The notes beneath the pieces were generated by a model, which had not been told where the DNA came from, made no database searches, and saw only the letters and a list, made by a program, of their open reading frames with translations. A program made the position numbers and the translations under genes. A stretch of 64,000 bases of DNA from Fermentibacter sp964564435. GTDB taxonomy: Bacteria > Fermentibacterota > Fermentibacteria > Fermentibacterales > Fermentibacteraceae. Shown here one piece after another: positions 54,952 through 62,877 of this stretch (positions within the stretch are counted from its first letter, which is position 1; the number at the start of each line of letters is the position of its first letter). The stretch spans positions 103,494-167,493 of the forward strand of contig CAZMAT010000005.1 of the NCBI GenBank assembly GCA_964564435.1, given 5' to 3'.

Positions 54952-54980
54952 AGAATACTGTCGAGAGGGCCCCGGTGCAA
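54952..54980 (-). promoter_or_regulatory. Promoter of the hybrid kinase gene
   Basis: On the minus strand, TTGCAC (54975-54980), a 17-nt spacer, TATTCT (54952-54957). The ATG is 28 nt beyond the -10. The promoter lies back to back with the recombinase promoter. Confidence 0.5.
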
Positions 54981-54995
54981 CTCCCGCCCGTGAAA

Positions 54996-55024
54996 TTGAC
55001 GGTGAGCATGCACATTCCGATATA
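54996..55024 (+). promoter_or_regulatory. Promoter of the tyrosine recombinase gene
   Basis: TTGACG (54996-55001), a 17-nt spacer, GATATA (55019-55024). The spacer contains CATGCAC (55008-55014), and the same 7-mer recurs at 55050-55056; these could be protein-binding direct repeats. The ATG is at 55066. Confidence 0.55.
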
Positions 55025-55065
55025 TCACGACGAGGATATGCAAATCAATACATGCACCTAGCCGG

Positions 55066-55932
55066 ATGGAGGTCGGGTTGACCGGCGGCACGGGTCTCGA
55101 GGATATCCGCCAGGCGCTGAGGCTGGACGGCAAGAGCCAGGGAACCGCGGCCAGCTATGTCTCGCACATCAGGCGCCTCCTGGAGCACTTCGGGGATCGC
55201 GCGGCGGAGGCTGACGAGGCGGATGTGCGCGGCTACTTCACCGATCTCATCGCACAGGGCAGGTCGGCCTCCTACACCGCCCAGGCGCAGAGCGCCATGC
55301 GGTTCTACTACACCAGGATCGCCGGGAGAACCGACCCTCTCGCGGGAATGGGGTCGAGGGGGGCCGAGGCCGTCGAGAGGGTGCTCTCCCGCCTCGAGGT
55401 GGCGACCCTTCTCGAAGCGGTCGAACAGCCCGTCTACAGGCTGGCGCTCACGCTCATGTACTCCTCCGGGCTCAGGTCCGGCGAGGCGTGCTGTCTCCGG
55501 AGGAGGAACGTCGACACCGAGAAGATGGTTATACGCGTCAACGACCGCGCGGGAAGGACCCTGAGGGAGACCATCCTGTCGAAGGCGAGCCTCCCCCTCC
55601 TCTTCCAGTGCCTGGCGAGGAGGGGCGACGACCAGCCGTATCTCTTCCCCGGACGCGGCAGGACGGTCTGCGTTTCGACCCGGACGCTGCAGAGGGTGTT
55701 CGTGGAGGCGGCCTCCAGGGCCGGTGTCAGCACCGGGAGGAAGGCCACGCTCAACCTGCTCCGCCACAGCTTCGCCGTGCATCTGCTCGAAGACGGCATC
55801 GACAGGCGGCTGGTCCAGGAACTGATGGGAGTGGGTTCCTCCTCGATGATGACGCCATACGTGCGGCTGGCGGGAGGGAACGCCAGGCTGCGGGTTCTGA
55901 GCCCGCTCGACCGGCTCCCGTTCATGATCTGA
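55066..55932 (+). CDS. Tyrosine recombinase with degenerate active site
   Basis: 288 residues: N-terminal SAM-like core-binding domain (about 10-100) and a catalytic domain. Arg I (SSGLRSGEACCL), Arg II (LLRHSFAVHLLEDG) and Tyr (TPYVRL) are present. The canonical H of HxxR reads N (LNLLR), the LGH histidine is absent (LMGVGSS), and the beta-hairpin Lys is Arg. Two of the catalytic residues are therefore replaced. There is no adjacent cargo or att-like array. It is divergent from the hybrid kinase and shares a 140-bp intergenic region with it. It could be inactive, or a DNA-binding protein repurposed from a Xer/integrase. Confidence 0.85.
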   Translation: MEVGLTGGTGLEDIRQALRLDGKSQGTAASYVSHIRRLLEHFGDRAAEADEADVRGYFTDLIAQGRSASYTAQAQSAMRFYYTRIAGRTDPLAGMGSRGAEAVERVLSRLEVATLLEAVEQPVYRLALTLMYSSGLRSGEACCLRRRNVDTEKMVIRVNDRAGRTLRETILSKASLPLLFQCLARRGDDQPYLFPGRGRTVCVSTRTLQRVFVEAASRAGVSTGRKATLNLLRHSFAVHLLEDGIDRRLVQELMGVGSSSMMTPYVRLAGGNARLRVLSPLDRLPFMI

Positions 55933-55953
55933 GCGCAGCATCACGACAAAGCC

Positions 55954-55979
55954 GAGGGGCGGCCCTGCGGCCGCCCCTC
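55954..55979. terminator. Strong bidirectional hairpin terminator
   Basis: GAGGGGCGGCC (55954-55964), loop CTGC, GGCCGCCCCTC (55969-55979): a perfect 11-bp stem. It lies between the convergent recombinase and FadL-like genes. On the minus strand, TCGGCTTTG follows, a partial U-tract. Confidence 0.75.
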
Positions 55980-55996
55980 TCCATCCGTGCCCGGTG

Positions 55997-57298
55997 TCAG
56001 TAGGTGGGTATGCTGAGCCCGGCGCCGAGGCCGAAGTACCAGATGTCCTTGTTGTACCTCGAATCCTCATAGACTCCGGCGCCCTCTCCCTCTACGCAGA
56101 ACAGGTTCGCCACAGAGGCGGTGATCCCGAAGCCGGGGGAGGCTTCGTACCTGGCGCCGACACCTATGAAATGGGCGTCGATGCTGAACTCGAGGTCGTT
56201 GTAGGTGGTGTCGCTGCCGCCGAGATCCGAGTACATGTATCCCGTGCTCAGGTCGAGCCTGGGCGTCGCCTCGTACCGGATGCCCAGCCCGATGTCCATC
56301 CCGTTCTCGTAGTTGTCGTCGTAGCCGTCGTCCTCGCCCTGGTCGGCATTCTCGAGGAAGTAGTAGTTCATGCTCAGGCTGACGAGAGACCTATGGCAGG
56401 GTCTGACCTCGACGCCTGCGCCGAGCACGGCCGGCAGGTCGCGGCGCTGCTCGTAGCCGTCCGTGAAGGATTCGAGGCCGGGGAGGGCGGCCCAGGCGCT
56501 GGGCTCGGCTTCGGTCTCGAATTCGAGCTTCGTTGCGGTCTCATACCTCAGGGCGGCGTTGACGGAAGGGCTGAACCTGCAGTCGAGGCTGATGATGCCG
56601 CCGAAGCCCGATGCGCTCTTGTCCGCATGCAGCTCCCTCGACAGGGTGTCGATCGGGGTGCCCGTCGAGCCGTCGATGACGGTGAAGTCGCCGATCGCGT
56701 CGTATGTCCTGTCGGCCGTGACGTACCGGCCGCCGAGCGAAGCCGAGAACCGGTCGGAAAGCGCGACCGAGATGCCGGCGGTGCCCGAGAGGTAGTTGGA
56801 CGTGGCTTCGACGCTTCCGGAGTTCATGGCCGCGAACACGTAGGGACTCCCGTGGATGACCTGCTCGAGGCCGGTCTCGAACAGGGGCAGGACCCTGAGC
56901 CCGTCTTCGAAGTCGAGCTTGCCGCCGCCGGCCGGCACGGTGAAGGCGCCGAACGCGGCCAGCCTGCCGGTCCTGTAGACGGCGTAGATGTTCGGCAGTA
57001 CGGGAGTGGGTTCGCTCGTCTCGTACTCGACGGGCTCCGAGGCTCCCGGCGGGGTGGCCTCGACGGTGTAGTGCTTGAACAGGGTCTGGGTGCTGACGTT
57101 GAAGTGCCAGCCCTCCGGGAGCAGGCTCAGCCCGGCGGGGTTGAAGCTCACGAGGTCGGCGCCCTCGGTGGATGCGTTGCGGCTCATGATCCTGAGGAAA
57201 TCAGCGCTTCTGGACGAGATGTAGTCGATGTTGCCGGCCTGGGCGACCGAGGCTGCAAGGAGCGCTACGAGCATCGAGAGCGATACCGCTAGTTTCAA
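55997..57298 (-). CDS. FadL/OmpP1-like outer-membrane transport protein
   Basis: A 433-residue exported barrel with a signal peptide (KLAVSLSMLVALLAASVAQA). The N-terminus has the FadL-type plug signature: FLRIMSRNASTEG, DLVSFNPAGLSLLPEGWH. C-terminal strands alternate aromatic and polar residues and end in Y (SIPTY). Family members take up hydrophobic compounds such as fatty acids. A TTG start at 57298 is chosen with a G-rich SD. It is separated from HydA by 116 bp that hold no gene. Confidence 0.9.
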   Translation of the reverse strand: MKLAVSLSMLVALLAASVAQAGNIDYISSRSADFLRIMSRNASTEGADLVSFNPAGLSLLPEGWHFNVSTQTLFKHYTVEATPPGASEPVEYETSEPTPVLPNIYAVYRTGRLAAFGAFTVPAGGGKLDFEDGLRVLPLFETGLEQVIHGSPYVFAAMNSGSVEATSNYLSGTAGISVALSDRFSASLGGRYVTADRTYDAIGDFTVIDGSTGTPIDTLSRELHADKSASGFGGIISLDCRFSPSVNAALRYETATKLEFETEAEPSAWAALPGLESFTDGYEQRRDLPAVLGAGVEVRPCHRSLVSLSMNYYFLENADQGEDDGYDDNYENGMDIGLGIRYEATPRLDLSTGYMYSDLGGSDTTYNDLEFSIDAHFIGVGARYEASPGFGITASVANLFCVEGEGAGVYEDSRYNKDIWYFGLGAGLSIPTY

Positions 57299-57414
57299 GG
57301 GGACCCCCTTCCCTCAAACTGCCTGTGTCTGGACTACGACGGGACCTGCCTCCCAGCGCCTGTCAGCCCCCCCGGAATGCGGTGGGGGCGGCTTCCGCCG
57401 CCCCCGCCCCCCGC

Positions 57415-59190
57415 TCAGTCCCTGGGGTGGTAGTGGGTGTGGAGCAGCTCGTGCGACTTGTGTCCCAGCGGCTCCTTCAGGTATTCCGCATACAGGAGCT
57501 GGACTTCGGGATTGTCATGCGACTTGCGGACCGGAAGCGCGCAGTCCTCGGCATAGATTGCCTCGCAGCGCTTCTGCCTGACCTCGGGGTTGGTGGGTAT
57601 CGGCTGTCCGCCTCCGCCCAGGCAGCCGCCGGGGCACGCCATCACTTCGATGAAGTGGTAGTCGGCCTCGCCGGCAGCCACCTTCTCCATCAGCTTCCTG
57701 GCGTTGACCAGCCCGTGGGCGACCGCGACCTTGACCGTGACGCCCTTCAGGAACTCCCAGCCCGGGGCCATGCTCTCGGGCAGGGTGATCGCCGCCTCCT
57801 TGATGCCTTCGAATCCGCGCACCGGCTTGATCTCGAGGTTCCGGAACGGCACGGGCGAGCCGGTGACGACCTCGTAGGCCGTCCGCAGGGCGGCCTCCAT
57901 CACGCCGCCGGTGGCGCCGAAGATCACCGCGGCTCCCGAAGACGCGCCCATCCACCTGTCGAACTGCTGCTCGGGGATGTGCTCGAAGTCTATGCCTGCC
58001 TCGCGGATCATCCTGGCGAGCTCGCGGGTCGTGAGGACGTAGTCGACGTCCTTGAACCCGCTGGAGTTCATCTCGGGCCTGTCCTTCTCGAACTTCTTGG
58101 CGGTGCAGGGCATGATGGAGACGGTGACGATCCTCGCCGGTTCGACACCCTCCTTCTGCGCCAGGTACGTCTTCGCCAGGGAGCCGAACATCTGCTGCGG
58201 GCTCTTGCACGTGGAGACGTTGGGCAGCAGGGAGTGGAAGTTGTGCTCGATGAACTTGATCCAGCCCGGCGAGCAGCTCGTTATCATGGGCAGGGCCACG
58301 TCCTTGCGGCCCTCCACCACTACCTTCCTGAGCCTGGAGAGCAGTTCGTTGCCCTCTTCGATGATGGTGAGGTCGGCCGTGAAGTCGGTGTCCAGTACCC
58401 GGTCGAAACCCAGGGCCTTCATCGCGGCGACCATCTGGCCGGTGTTCCGGCCGGTGGGCAGGCCGAGGGCCTCGGCGATGCCGACCCTCACGGCGGGGGC
58501 AGTCTGGGCGATCACGAACGCGTTCGGATCCTCGATGGCGGCCCAGACCTCCTTCATCTCGGACTTCTCGTAGAGCGCGCCGGTCGGGCAGCGGTTGATG
58601 CACTGCCCGCACATGGTGCACTCGACGCCCGAGAGCCCCCTGTCGGCGAACGTGGCGATGTGCACGTCGGCCGAGCGCTCCATGGGCTTGATCACCGAGA
58701 CGCTCTGCAGCTCGTCGCACGTCCTGACGCAGCGTGTGCACATGATGCACCTGCTGTTGTCGCGCATGACGCTGGGGCTCGCCTCGACAACTGACGAAGG
58801 CTTGGGCGTGGTCTGGTACCTGTTCATGTCGATGCCCATGTCCTCGGCAATGGTCTGGAGCTCGCAGTTGCCGTTCCTCACGCACTCGGGGCAGTTGGTG
58901 TTGTGCCTGGCGAGGAGCAGCTCCATCACCGTGCGGCGGGCCTTCCTGACCTTCGTGCTGCCTGTCCTGATGACCATGTTGGGTGCAACCGGAGTTGAGC
59001 ACGAGGTCTGAAGAGTCTTCCAGCCCTCGACCTCGACCAGGCAGACGCGGCAGTTGCCGGCGATGGTCAGGTCGGGATGGTAGCACAGGGTCGGGACGTG
59101 GATGCCGGCCGCCTTGCAGGCGTCCAGGATCGTCACGCCCTCGCGGACGCTCATCTCCCTGCCGTCGATGTGTATCGTGACGTTCGGCAT
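57415..59190 (-). CDS. hydA: [FeFe]-hydrogenase catalytic subunit (group A, HydA/HndD-like)
   Basis: 591 residues. N-terminal [2Fe-2S] domain (C-x11-C-x2-C-x13-C), H-C type [4Fe-4S] (ARHNTNCPECVRNGNC), two ferredoxin clusters (CIMCTRCVRTC, CTMCGQCINRC), then the H-cluster domain: L1 TSCSPGW, L2 MPCTAKKFE, L3 EVMACPGGCLGGGGQP. L1 has TSCS rather than the TSCC seen in clostridial monomeric enzymes. It reversibly makes H2. It is the last gene of a receiver-HydC-HydB-HydA set. Maturases (HydE, HydF, HydG) are not in the window. Confidence 0.95.
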   Translation of the reverse strand: MPNVTIHIDGREMSVREGVTILDACKAAGIHVPTLCYHPDLTIAGNCRVCLVEVEGWKTLQTSCSTPVAPNMVIRTGSTKVRKARRTVMELLLARHNTNCPECVRNGNCELQTIAEDMGIDMNRYQTTPKPSSVVEASPSVMRDNSRCIMCTRCVRTCDELQSVSVIKPMERSADVHIATFADRGLSGVECTMCGQCINRCPTGALYEKSEMKEVWAAIEDPNAFVIAQTAPAVRVGIAEALGLPTGRNTGQMVAAMKALGFDRVLDTDFTADLTIIEEGNELLSRLRKVVVEGRKDVALPMITSCSPGWIKFIEHNFHSLLPNVSTCKSPQQMFGSLAKTYLAQKEGVEPARIVTVSIMPCTAKKFEKDRPEMNSSGFKDVDYVLTTRELARMIREAGIDFEHIPEQQFDRWMGASSGAAVIFGATGGVMEAALRTAYEVVTGSPVPFRNLEIKPVRGFEGIKEAAITLPESMAPGWEFLKGVTVKVAVAHGLVNARKLMEKVAAGEADYHFIEVMACPGGCLGGGGQPIPTNPEVRQKRCEAIYAEDCALPVRKSHDNPEVQLLYAEYLKEPLGHKSHELLHTHYHPRD

Positions 59191-59191
59191 G

Positions 59192-60370
59192 TCAGTCCCC
59201 CCCCTGTCCGTCCGCCTTCAGGACGAACCGGTTTACTATGTCGACGAAGCAGTTCGAGGAGGTCTGGCCGAAGCCGCACTTGCTGCCCTGCTTCATGGTC
59301 TCTGCTAGGTCGAGGTAGGGGGCGAGGGCCTCCCTGCCCGACATGGAGCCTGCCCGGATCGCATGCACTGCGTCCAGGAGCCTGCTGTTGCCCTCCCTGC
59401 ACGGTGTGCACTGGCCGCAGGACTCGTGCACGAAGAACTCCATGAAGTTCTCGAGCACGTCCAGCATGTCGCGGGACCTGTCGAAGACGATGACGCTCCC
59501 GCCGGGGGGCAGGTCGCGGAAGGAGAGCACCCGGTCGCGCTCGGAGCCCGGTATCGTCTTGCCGCTGGCACCGCCGACCTGGACGGCCTGGACGTCGCGG
59601 GCGCCCGCAAGATCGAGCAGGTCGCCTATCTTCGAGCCCATCGCGAGCTCGTAGACGCCCGGCCTCTCGACGTCGCCGGAGATGCTGAACAGCTTGGTGC
59701 CCGAGTCGCCGCCCTCGCCCAGGGCCAGGAACCAGTCGGCCCCGTTGAGGATGATGTGGGGCACGGCGATGAAGGTCTCGACGTTGTTGATGATGGTGGG
59801 GCAGCCGCGGAAGCCGCTGTTGACCGGGTAGGGCGGCTTGTTGCGGGGCTCGCCCCTGCGGCCCTCCATGCTCTCGAGCAGGGCCGTCTCCTCGCCGCAG
59901 ACGTATGCGCCGGCGCCCTTGCGGACTTCGATGTCGAACGAGAGCTTCCCGCCCAGGATGCCCTTCCCCAGGAGGCCGGCCTGCCTGAGGCGCGTGGCGG
60001 CCTCCTCGATCACGGGGACGAGGTAGGGGTACTCGGCGCGGAGGTAGATCAGGCCGGTGTCGGCGCCGATCGCGTATCCGGCTATCGCCATGCCCTCGAG
60101 CAGGCGGTCGGCGTACTTCTCGATCAGGATCCTGTCCTTGAAGGTGCCGGGCTCGCCCTCGTCGGCGTTGCAGACCACGTACTTCCGCGTGCCGGACGCA
60201 CCGCCGGCCAGGACCCACTTCACGCCGGCCGGGAAGCCCGCGCCGCCGCGGCCCTGGAGCTTGGCGTTCCTGACCTCGAACGCGACGTCCGCGGACGTCA
60301 TGGATGCGGCCTTGCGCAGAGCGCTGCCGAGTTCAGGCTGGTTCGCGGAGAGGAGCACTTCCTTCTTCAT
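59192..60370 (-). CDS. hydB: NuoF-like flavoprotein subunit of the hydrogenase (HydB), compact form
   Basis: 392 residues. FMN/NADH site GRGGAGFPAGVKW, then NADEGEPGTFKDR, and GAYVCGEETALLESMEG. The C-terminal [4Fe-4S] cluster: SCGQCTPCREG with a distal CGFGQ. Known bifurcating HydB/HndC subunits are about 590-630 residues with an N-terminal [2Fe-2S] domain and a C-terminal pair of ferredoxin clusters. Here both are missing and the protein ends just after the cluster. It transfers electrons between NAD(H) and HydA/HydC. The ATG at 60370 has GGGAGG 3-4 nt upstream. The next ORF starts 1 bp away. Confidence 0.93.
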   Translation of the reverse strand: MKKEVLLSANQPELGSALRKAASMTSADVAFEVRNAKLQGRGGAGFPAGVKWVLAGGASGTRKYVVCNADEGEPGTFKDRILIEKYADRLLEGMAIAGYAIGADTGLIYLRAEYPYLVPVIEEAATRLRQAGLLGKGILGGKLSFDIEVRKGAGAYVCGEETALLESMEGRRGEPRNKPPYPVNSGFRGCPTIINNVETFIAVPHIILNGADWFLALGEGGDSGTKLFSISGDVERPGVYELAMGSKIGDLLDLAGARDVQAVQVGGASGKTIPGSERDRVLSFRDLPPGGSVIVFDRSRDMLDVLENFMEFFVHESCGQCTPCREGNSRLLDAVHAIRAGSMSGREALAPYLDLAETMKQGSKCGFGQTSSNCFVDIVNRFVLKADGQGGD

Positions 60371-60379
60371 GTTCCCTCC

Positions 60380-60844
60380 CTACTTCAGCCCGCGGATGAT
60401 CTCGCAGGCCATCTCGGGGGTCAGCCTGGAGTGCGGGGTGTCGTCCACCAGCATGGCCGGGCTCTGATCGCAGAGCCCGATGCAGCTCGTGGTTTCCAGT
60501 GTGATCCTGCCGTCGGGCGTGGTCTGGCCCGCGGCGATGCCGAGATCCTTCTCCAGGGCGGCCAGTATCCCGGCCGAGTCCTTCATGGAGCAGCTGATGG
60601 TCCTGCAGAGCCTGACGAGGTGCCGGCCCCTGGGCTTCGTGGAGATGAAGGAATAGAAGGTGGCGACGCTCTGGACCTCGGCCGAGCTCACCCTGCAGCA
60701 CTTCGCGATGGCTGCCATCGCCTCCTCGGAAACGCTGCCGAGCTCCCTGTCCACGTCGGTCAGGAGGCGGAGGACAGCCTCCTGGTTCCCGCCGTAGATG
60801 GCGGCCCCCTCTTCGATGATCTGGCTGACCGGACGGCCTGACAC
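60380..60844 (-). CDS. hydC: NuoE-like thioredoxin-fold [2Fe-2S] subunit of the hydrogenase (HydC)
   Basis: 154 residues. Cluster ligands C-x4-C (LCRTISCSM) and C-x3-C (SCIGLCDQSP), the NuoE/HndA pattern, with an N-terminal helical domain. It carries electrons between HydB and HydA. The GTG start shares its G with the TAG stop of the receiver gene (TAGTG at 60842-60846), so the two are coupled. It is the second gene of the hydrogenase operon. Confidence 0.93.
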   Translation of the reverse strand: MSGRPVSQIIEEGAAIYGGNQEAVLRLLTDVDRELGSVSEEAMAAIAKCCRVSSAEVQSVATFYSFISTKPRGRHLVRLCRTISCSMKDSAGILAALEKDLGIAAGQTTPDGRITLETTSCIGLCDQSPAMLVDDTPHSRLTPEMACEIIRGLK

Positions 60845-61242
60845 TACTCGCCTCCCTTGCTGACCAGTTCCCTGATCTTGCCTACGAGGACGGGAGGCGG
60901 AACCGGCTTCTCGAGGAAGACGTCCACGGGGAAGAAGTCGGGGTTCTCCTCGGGTCTGAAGTCGTAGCCCGTGACCTTGCCGACGGAAGTCAGCATGATG
61001 ATCGGGACGGGGTTCTGGAGCCTGCGCCTGATGTCGCGGGCGACGGCGAAGCCCTCGTCCGTGTTCTCCATCATCACGTCGAGCACGATGACGTCGGGGG
61101 AGTCGGCCTCCACCCTCTGCAGTCCCTCGGCCCCGCTCGACGCCGAGATGACCTCGAAACCGCTGGCTTCCAGGACGATCGTATTCGCCTCGACGAAGTC
61201 CGGATCGTCGTCGACCAGCAGGACACGCACCTTCTCGCTCAT
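60844..61242 (-). CDS. Single-domain response regulator in the hydrogenase operon
   Basis: 132 residues, one receiver domain: acidic pocket VLLVDDDP, phosphoacceptor D55 in VIVLDVMMENTDEGF, switch T/S in MLTSVG, and K in FLEKPVPP. There is no output domain. It is the promoter-proximal gene of the receiver-HydC-HydB-HydA set. Receiver-only proteins beside hydrogenases recur in anaerobes, but the partner is not established. The cognate kinase is unknown; the hybrid kinase at 53 kb is one candidate (inference). The ATG at 61242 has AGGA 6 nt upstream. Confidence 0.92.
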   Translation of the reverse strand: MSEKVRVLLVDDDPDFVEANTIVLEASGFEVISASSGAEGLQRVEADSPDVIVLDVMMENTDEGFAVARDIRRRLQNPVPIIMLTSVGKVTGYDFRPEENPDFFPVDVFLEKPVPPPVLVGKIRELVSKGGE

Positions 61243-61297
61243 GGTCAGTCCTTCCTGCCCTTTGACACAGACAACAACGGAAAGGCGATCAGCGGCA

Positions 61298-61326
61298 AGG
61301 ATGAACCCGGGAGGCCCCTCTGTCAA
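61298..61326 (-). promoter_or_regulatory. Promoter of the receiver/hydrogenase operon
   Basis: On the minus strand, TTGACA (61321-61326, a perfect -35), a 17-nt spacer, CATCCT (61298-61303, a weaker -10). The ATG of the receiver gene is 55 nt beyond. This promoter gives the hydrogenase genes their own start, apart from ahcY. Confidence 0.55.
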
Positions 61327-61376
61327 GTACCGCAGACATCGAATTGATGAGACATTACGGGGATTCCGGGCGCTTC

Positions 61377-61423
61377 CCCCGGAGGCGTCGGGAGCGTTGT
61401 CACCGCTCCTTCGTCCTCCGGGG
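61377..61423. terminator. Nested hairpin after ahcY
   Basis: Outer arms CCCCGGAGG (61377-61385) and CCTCCGGGG (61415-61423) pair over 9 bp. An inner stem GGAGCG (61391-61396) and CGCTCC (61404-61409) closes a 7-nt loop, with near-symmetric internal loops between. It lies between the ahcY stop and the hydrogenase promoter. There is no U-tract, so it could be a terminator or a regulatory RNA element. A short GTGAA/TTCAC inverted repeat lies at 61430-61443. Confidence 0.5.
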
Positions 61424-61458
61424 CGCGCTCGTGAAATGATTCACATCAGGACGGCCGC

Positions 61459-62877
61459 CTAGTACCGGTAGTGATCCGGCTTGTAGGGGCCCCCGGCGTC
61501 TACGCCGATGTAGGCTGCCTGCTCGGGCGTCAGTGTCGTGAGCTTCACGCCGATCTGTCCGAGATGGAGCCTCGCGACCTCTTCGTCGAGCTTCTTCGGC
61601 AGCCTGTAGACGCCCACCGCAGGCCTGTCGGAGAGCAGGGCCATGAGAGCCATGCACTGGTTGGTGAACGAGTTGGACATCACGAAGCTCGGGTGCCCCG
61701 TTGCGCAGCCCAGGTTCACCAGCCGGCCCTCGGCCAGGACGTAGACGCAATGGCCGTCGGGGAAGACGTATCTGTCCACCTGCGGCTTGATGTTCTGCCT
61801 CACGATGCCGGGGAAGGCCTCCAGGGCGTCCATCTGTATCTCGTTGTCGAAGTGGCCGATGTTGCAGACTATCGACTGGTCCTTCATCCCCGCCATGTGC
61901 GCGGCCGTGATGACGTCCCTGTTGCCGGTGGCGGTCACGAAGATGTTGGCCTCCCGAAGGGCTTCTTCCACAGTCGTGACCTCGTAACCCTCCATGGCGG
62001 CCTGGAGCGCGCAGATCGGGTCGATCTCGGTGACCAGCACGCGGGCGCCGAAGGCCCTCATGCTCTGGCAGCAGCCCTTTCCCACCTCGCCGTAGCCGCA
62101 CACGAGCACGGTCTTGCCGGCCACCATCACGTCGGTGGCCCGCTTGATGCCGTCGGGCAGGGATTCACGGCAGCCGTACGTGTTGTCGAACTTGCTCTTC
62201 GTGACGGAGTCGTTGACGTTGTATGCAGGGAACAGCAGCCTGCCGGCCTCCGCCCTCTGGTACAGCCTGTGCACACCGGTGGTCGTCTCTTCGGACACGC
62301 CGGTGACACCCGCCGCGACCGAGTGCCAGAACGAAGGGGAGGAAGGCACGGCCTCGCGCAGGTTGGCATCGAGCGCGGCCTCGTCCTTCGACCCGGCGGC
62401 GCCTGCGGGGATGCTGCCGGTCTTCGCGAAGGCCTCCTCCAACTCCCAGCCCAAGTGGATCATGAGCGTGGCGTCGCCGCCGTCGTCGACTATCAGGGTC
62501 GGCCCGGCCCCTCCGGGGAAGGTCAGCGCCTGGCGGGTGCACCACCAGTACTCCTCTGCAGTCTCGCCCTTCCAGGCGAAGACGGGGACGCCCTTCACCG
62601 CGACGGCCGCAGCGGCGTCGTCCTGGGTCGAGAAGATGTTGCAGCTCGCCCAGCGCACGTCGGCGCCAAGCTCGACCAGGGTCTCGATGAGGACGGCGGT
62701 CTCGGTGGTCATGTGGAGCGAACCGCTCACCCTCTGGCCCGCCAGGGGCTTCGCAGCCCCGTACTTGGCCCTCAGTGACATCAGGCCAGGCATCTCGCGC
62801 TCGGCCATCTCGATCCTGCGGCGCCCCAGGGGCGCGAGCGCCACGTCGGCAACCCTGTATCCGGTGCTCTCGATCAT
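61459..62877 (-). CDS. ahcY: S-adenosylhomocysteine hydrolase
   Basis: 472 residues. Signature segments: SGSLHMTTETAVLIETL, STQDDAAAA, FPAYNVNDSVTKSKFDN (substrate Lys/Asp), NAD-binding VCGYGEVGKGCCQSMRAFGA, and C-terminal KPDHYRY. It splits S-adenosylhomocysteine into adenosine and homocysteine, freeing methyltransferases from inhibition. The ATG at 62877 overlaps the stop of the ArsR-methyltransferase gene in ATGA; GGGAGGGAAGGG is a strong SD. The pairing suggests transcription is set by that regulator. Residue order is normal for the NAD-dependent tetrameric enzyme. Confidence 0.97.
   Translation of the reverse strand: MIESTGYRVADVALAPLGRRRIEMAEREMPGLMSLRAKYGAAKPLAGQRVSGSLHMTTETAVLIETLVELGADVRWASCNIFSTQDDAAAAVAVKGVPVFAWKGETAEEYWWCTRQALTFPGGAGPTLIVDDGGDATLMIHLGWELEEAFAKTGSIPAGAAGSKDEAALDANLREAVPSSPSFWHSVAAGVTGVSEETTTGVHRLYQRAEAGRLLFPAYNVNDSVTKSKFDNTYGCRESLPDGIKRATDVMVAGKTVLVCGYGEVGKGCCQSMRAFGARVLVTEIDPICALQAAMEGYEVTTVEEALREANIFVTATGNRDVITAAHMAGMKDQSIVCNIGHFDNEIQMDALEAFPGIVRQNIKPQVDRYVFPDGHCVYVLAEGRLVNLGCATGHPSFVMSNSFTNQCMALMALLSDRPAVGVYRLPKKLDEEVARLHLGQIGVKLTTLTPEQAAYIGVDAGGPYKPDHYRY

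Noticed and set aside
52704..55932. An integron or mobile element around the tyrosine recombinase.
   Set aside because: No attC arrays, cargo genes, inverted repeats or target duplications are visible; composition matches the surroundings.
61377..61423. SAH riboswitch.
   Set aside because: It lies downstream of ahcY, not in its leader, and I do not see the conserved SAH riboswitch core; I kept it only as a hairpin.
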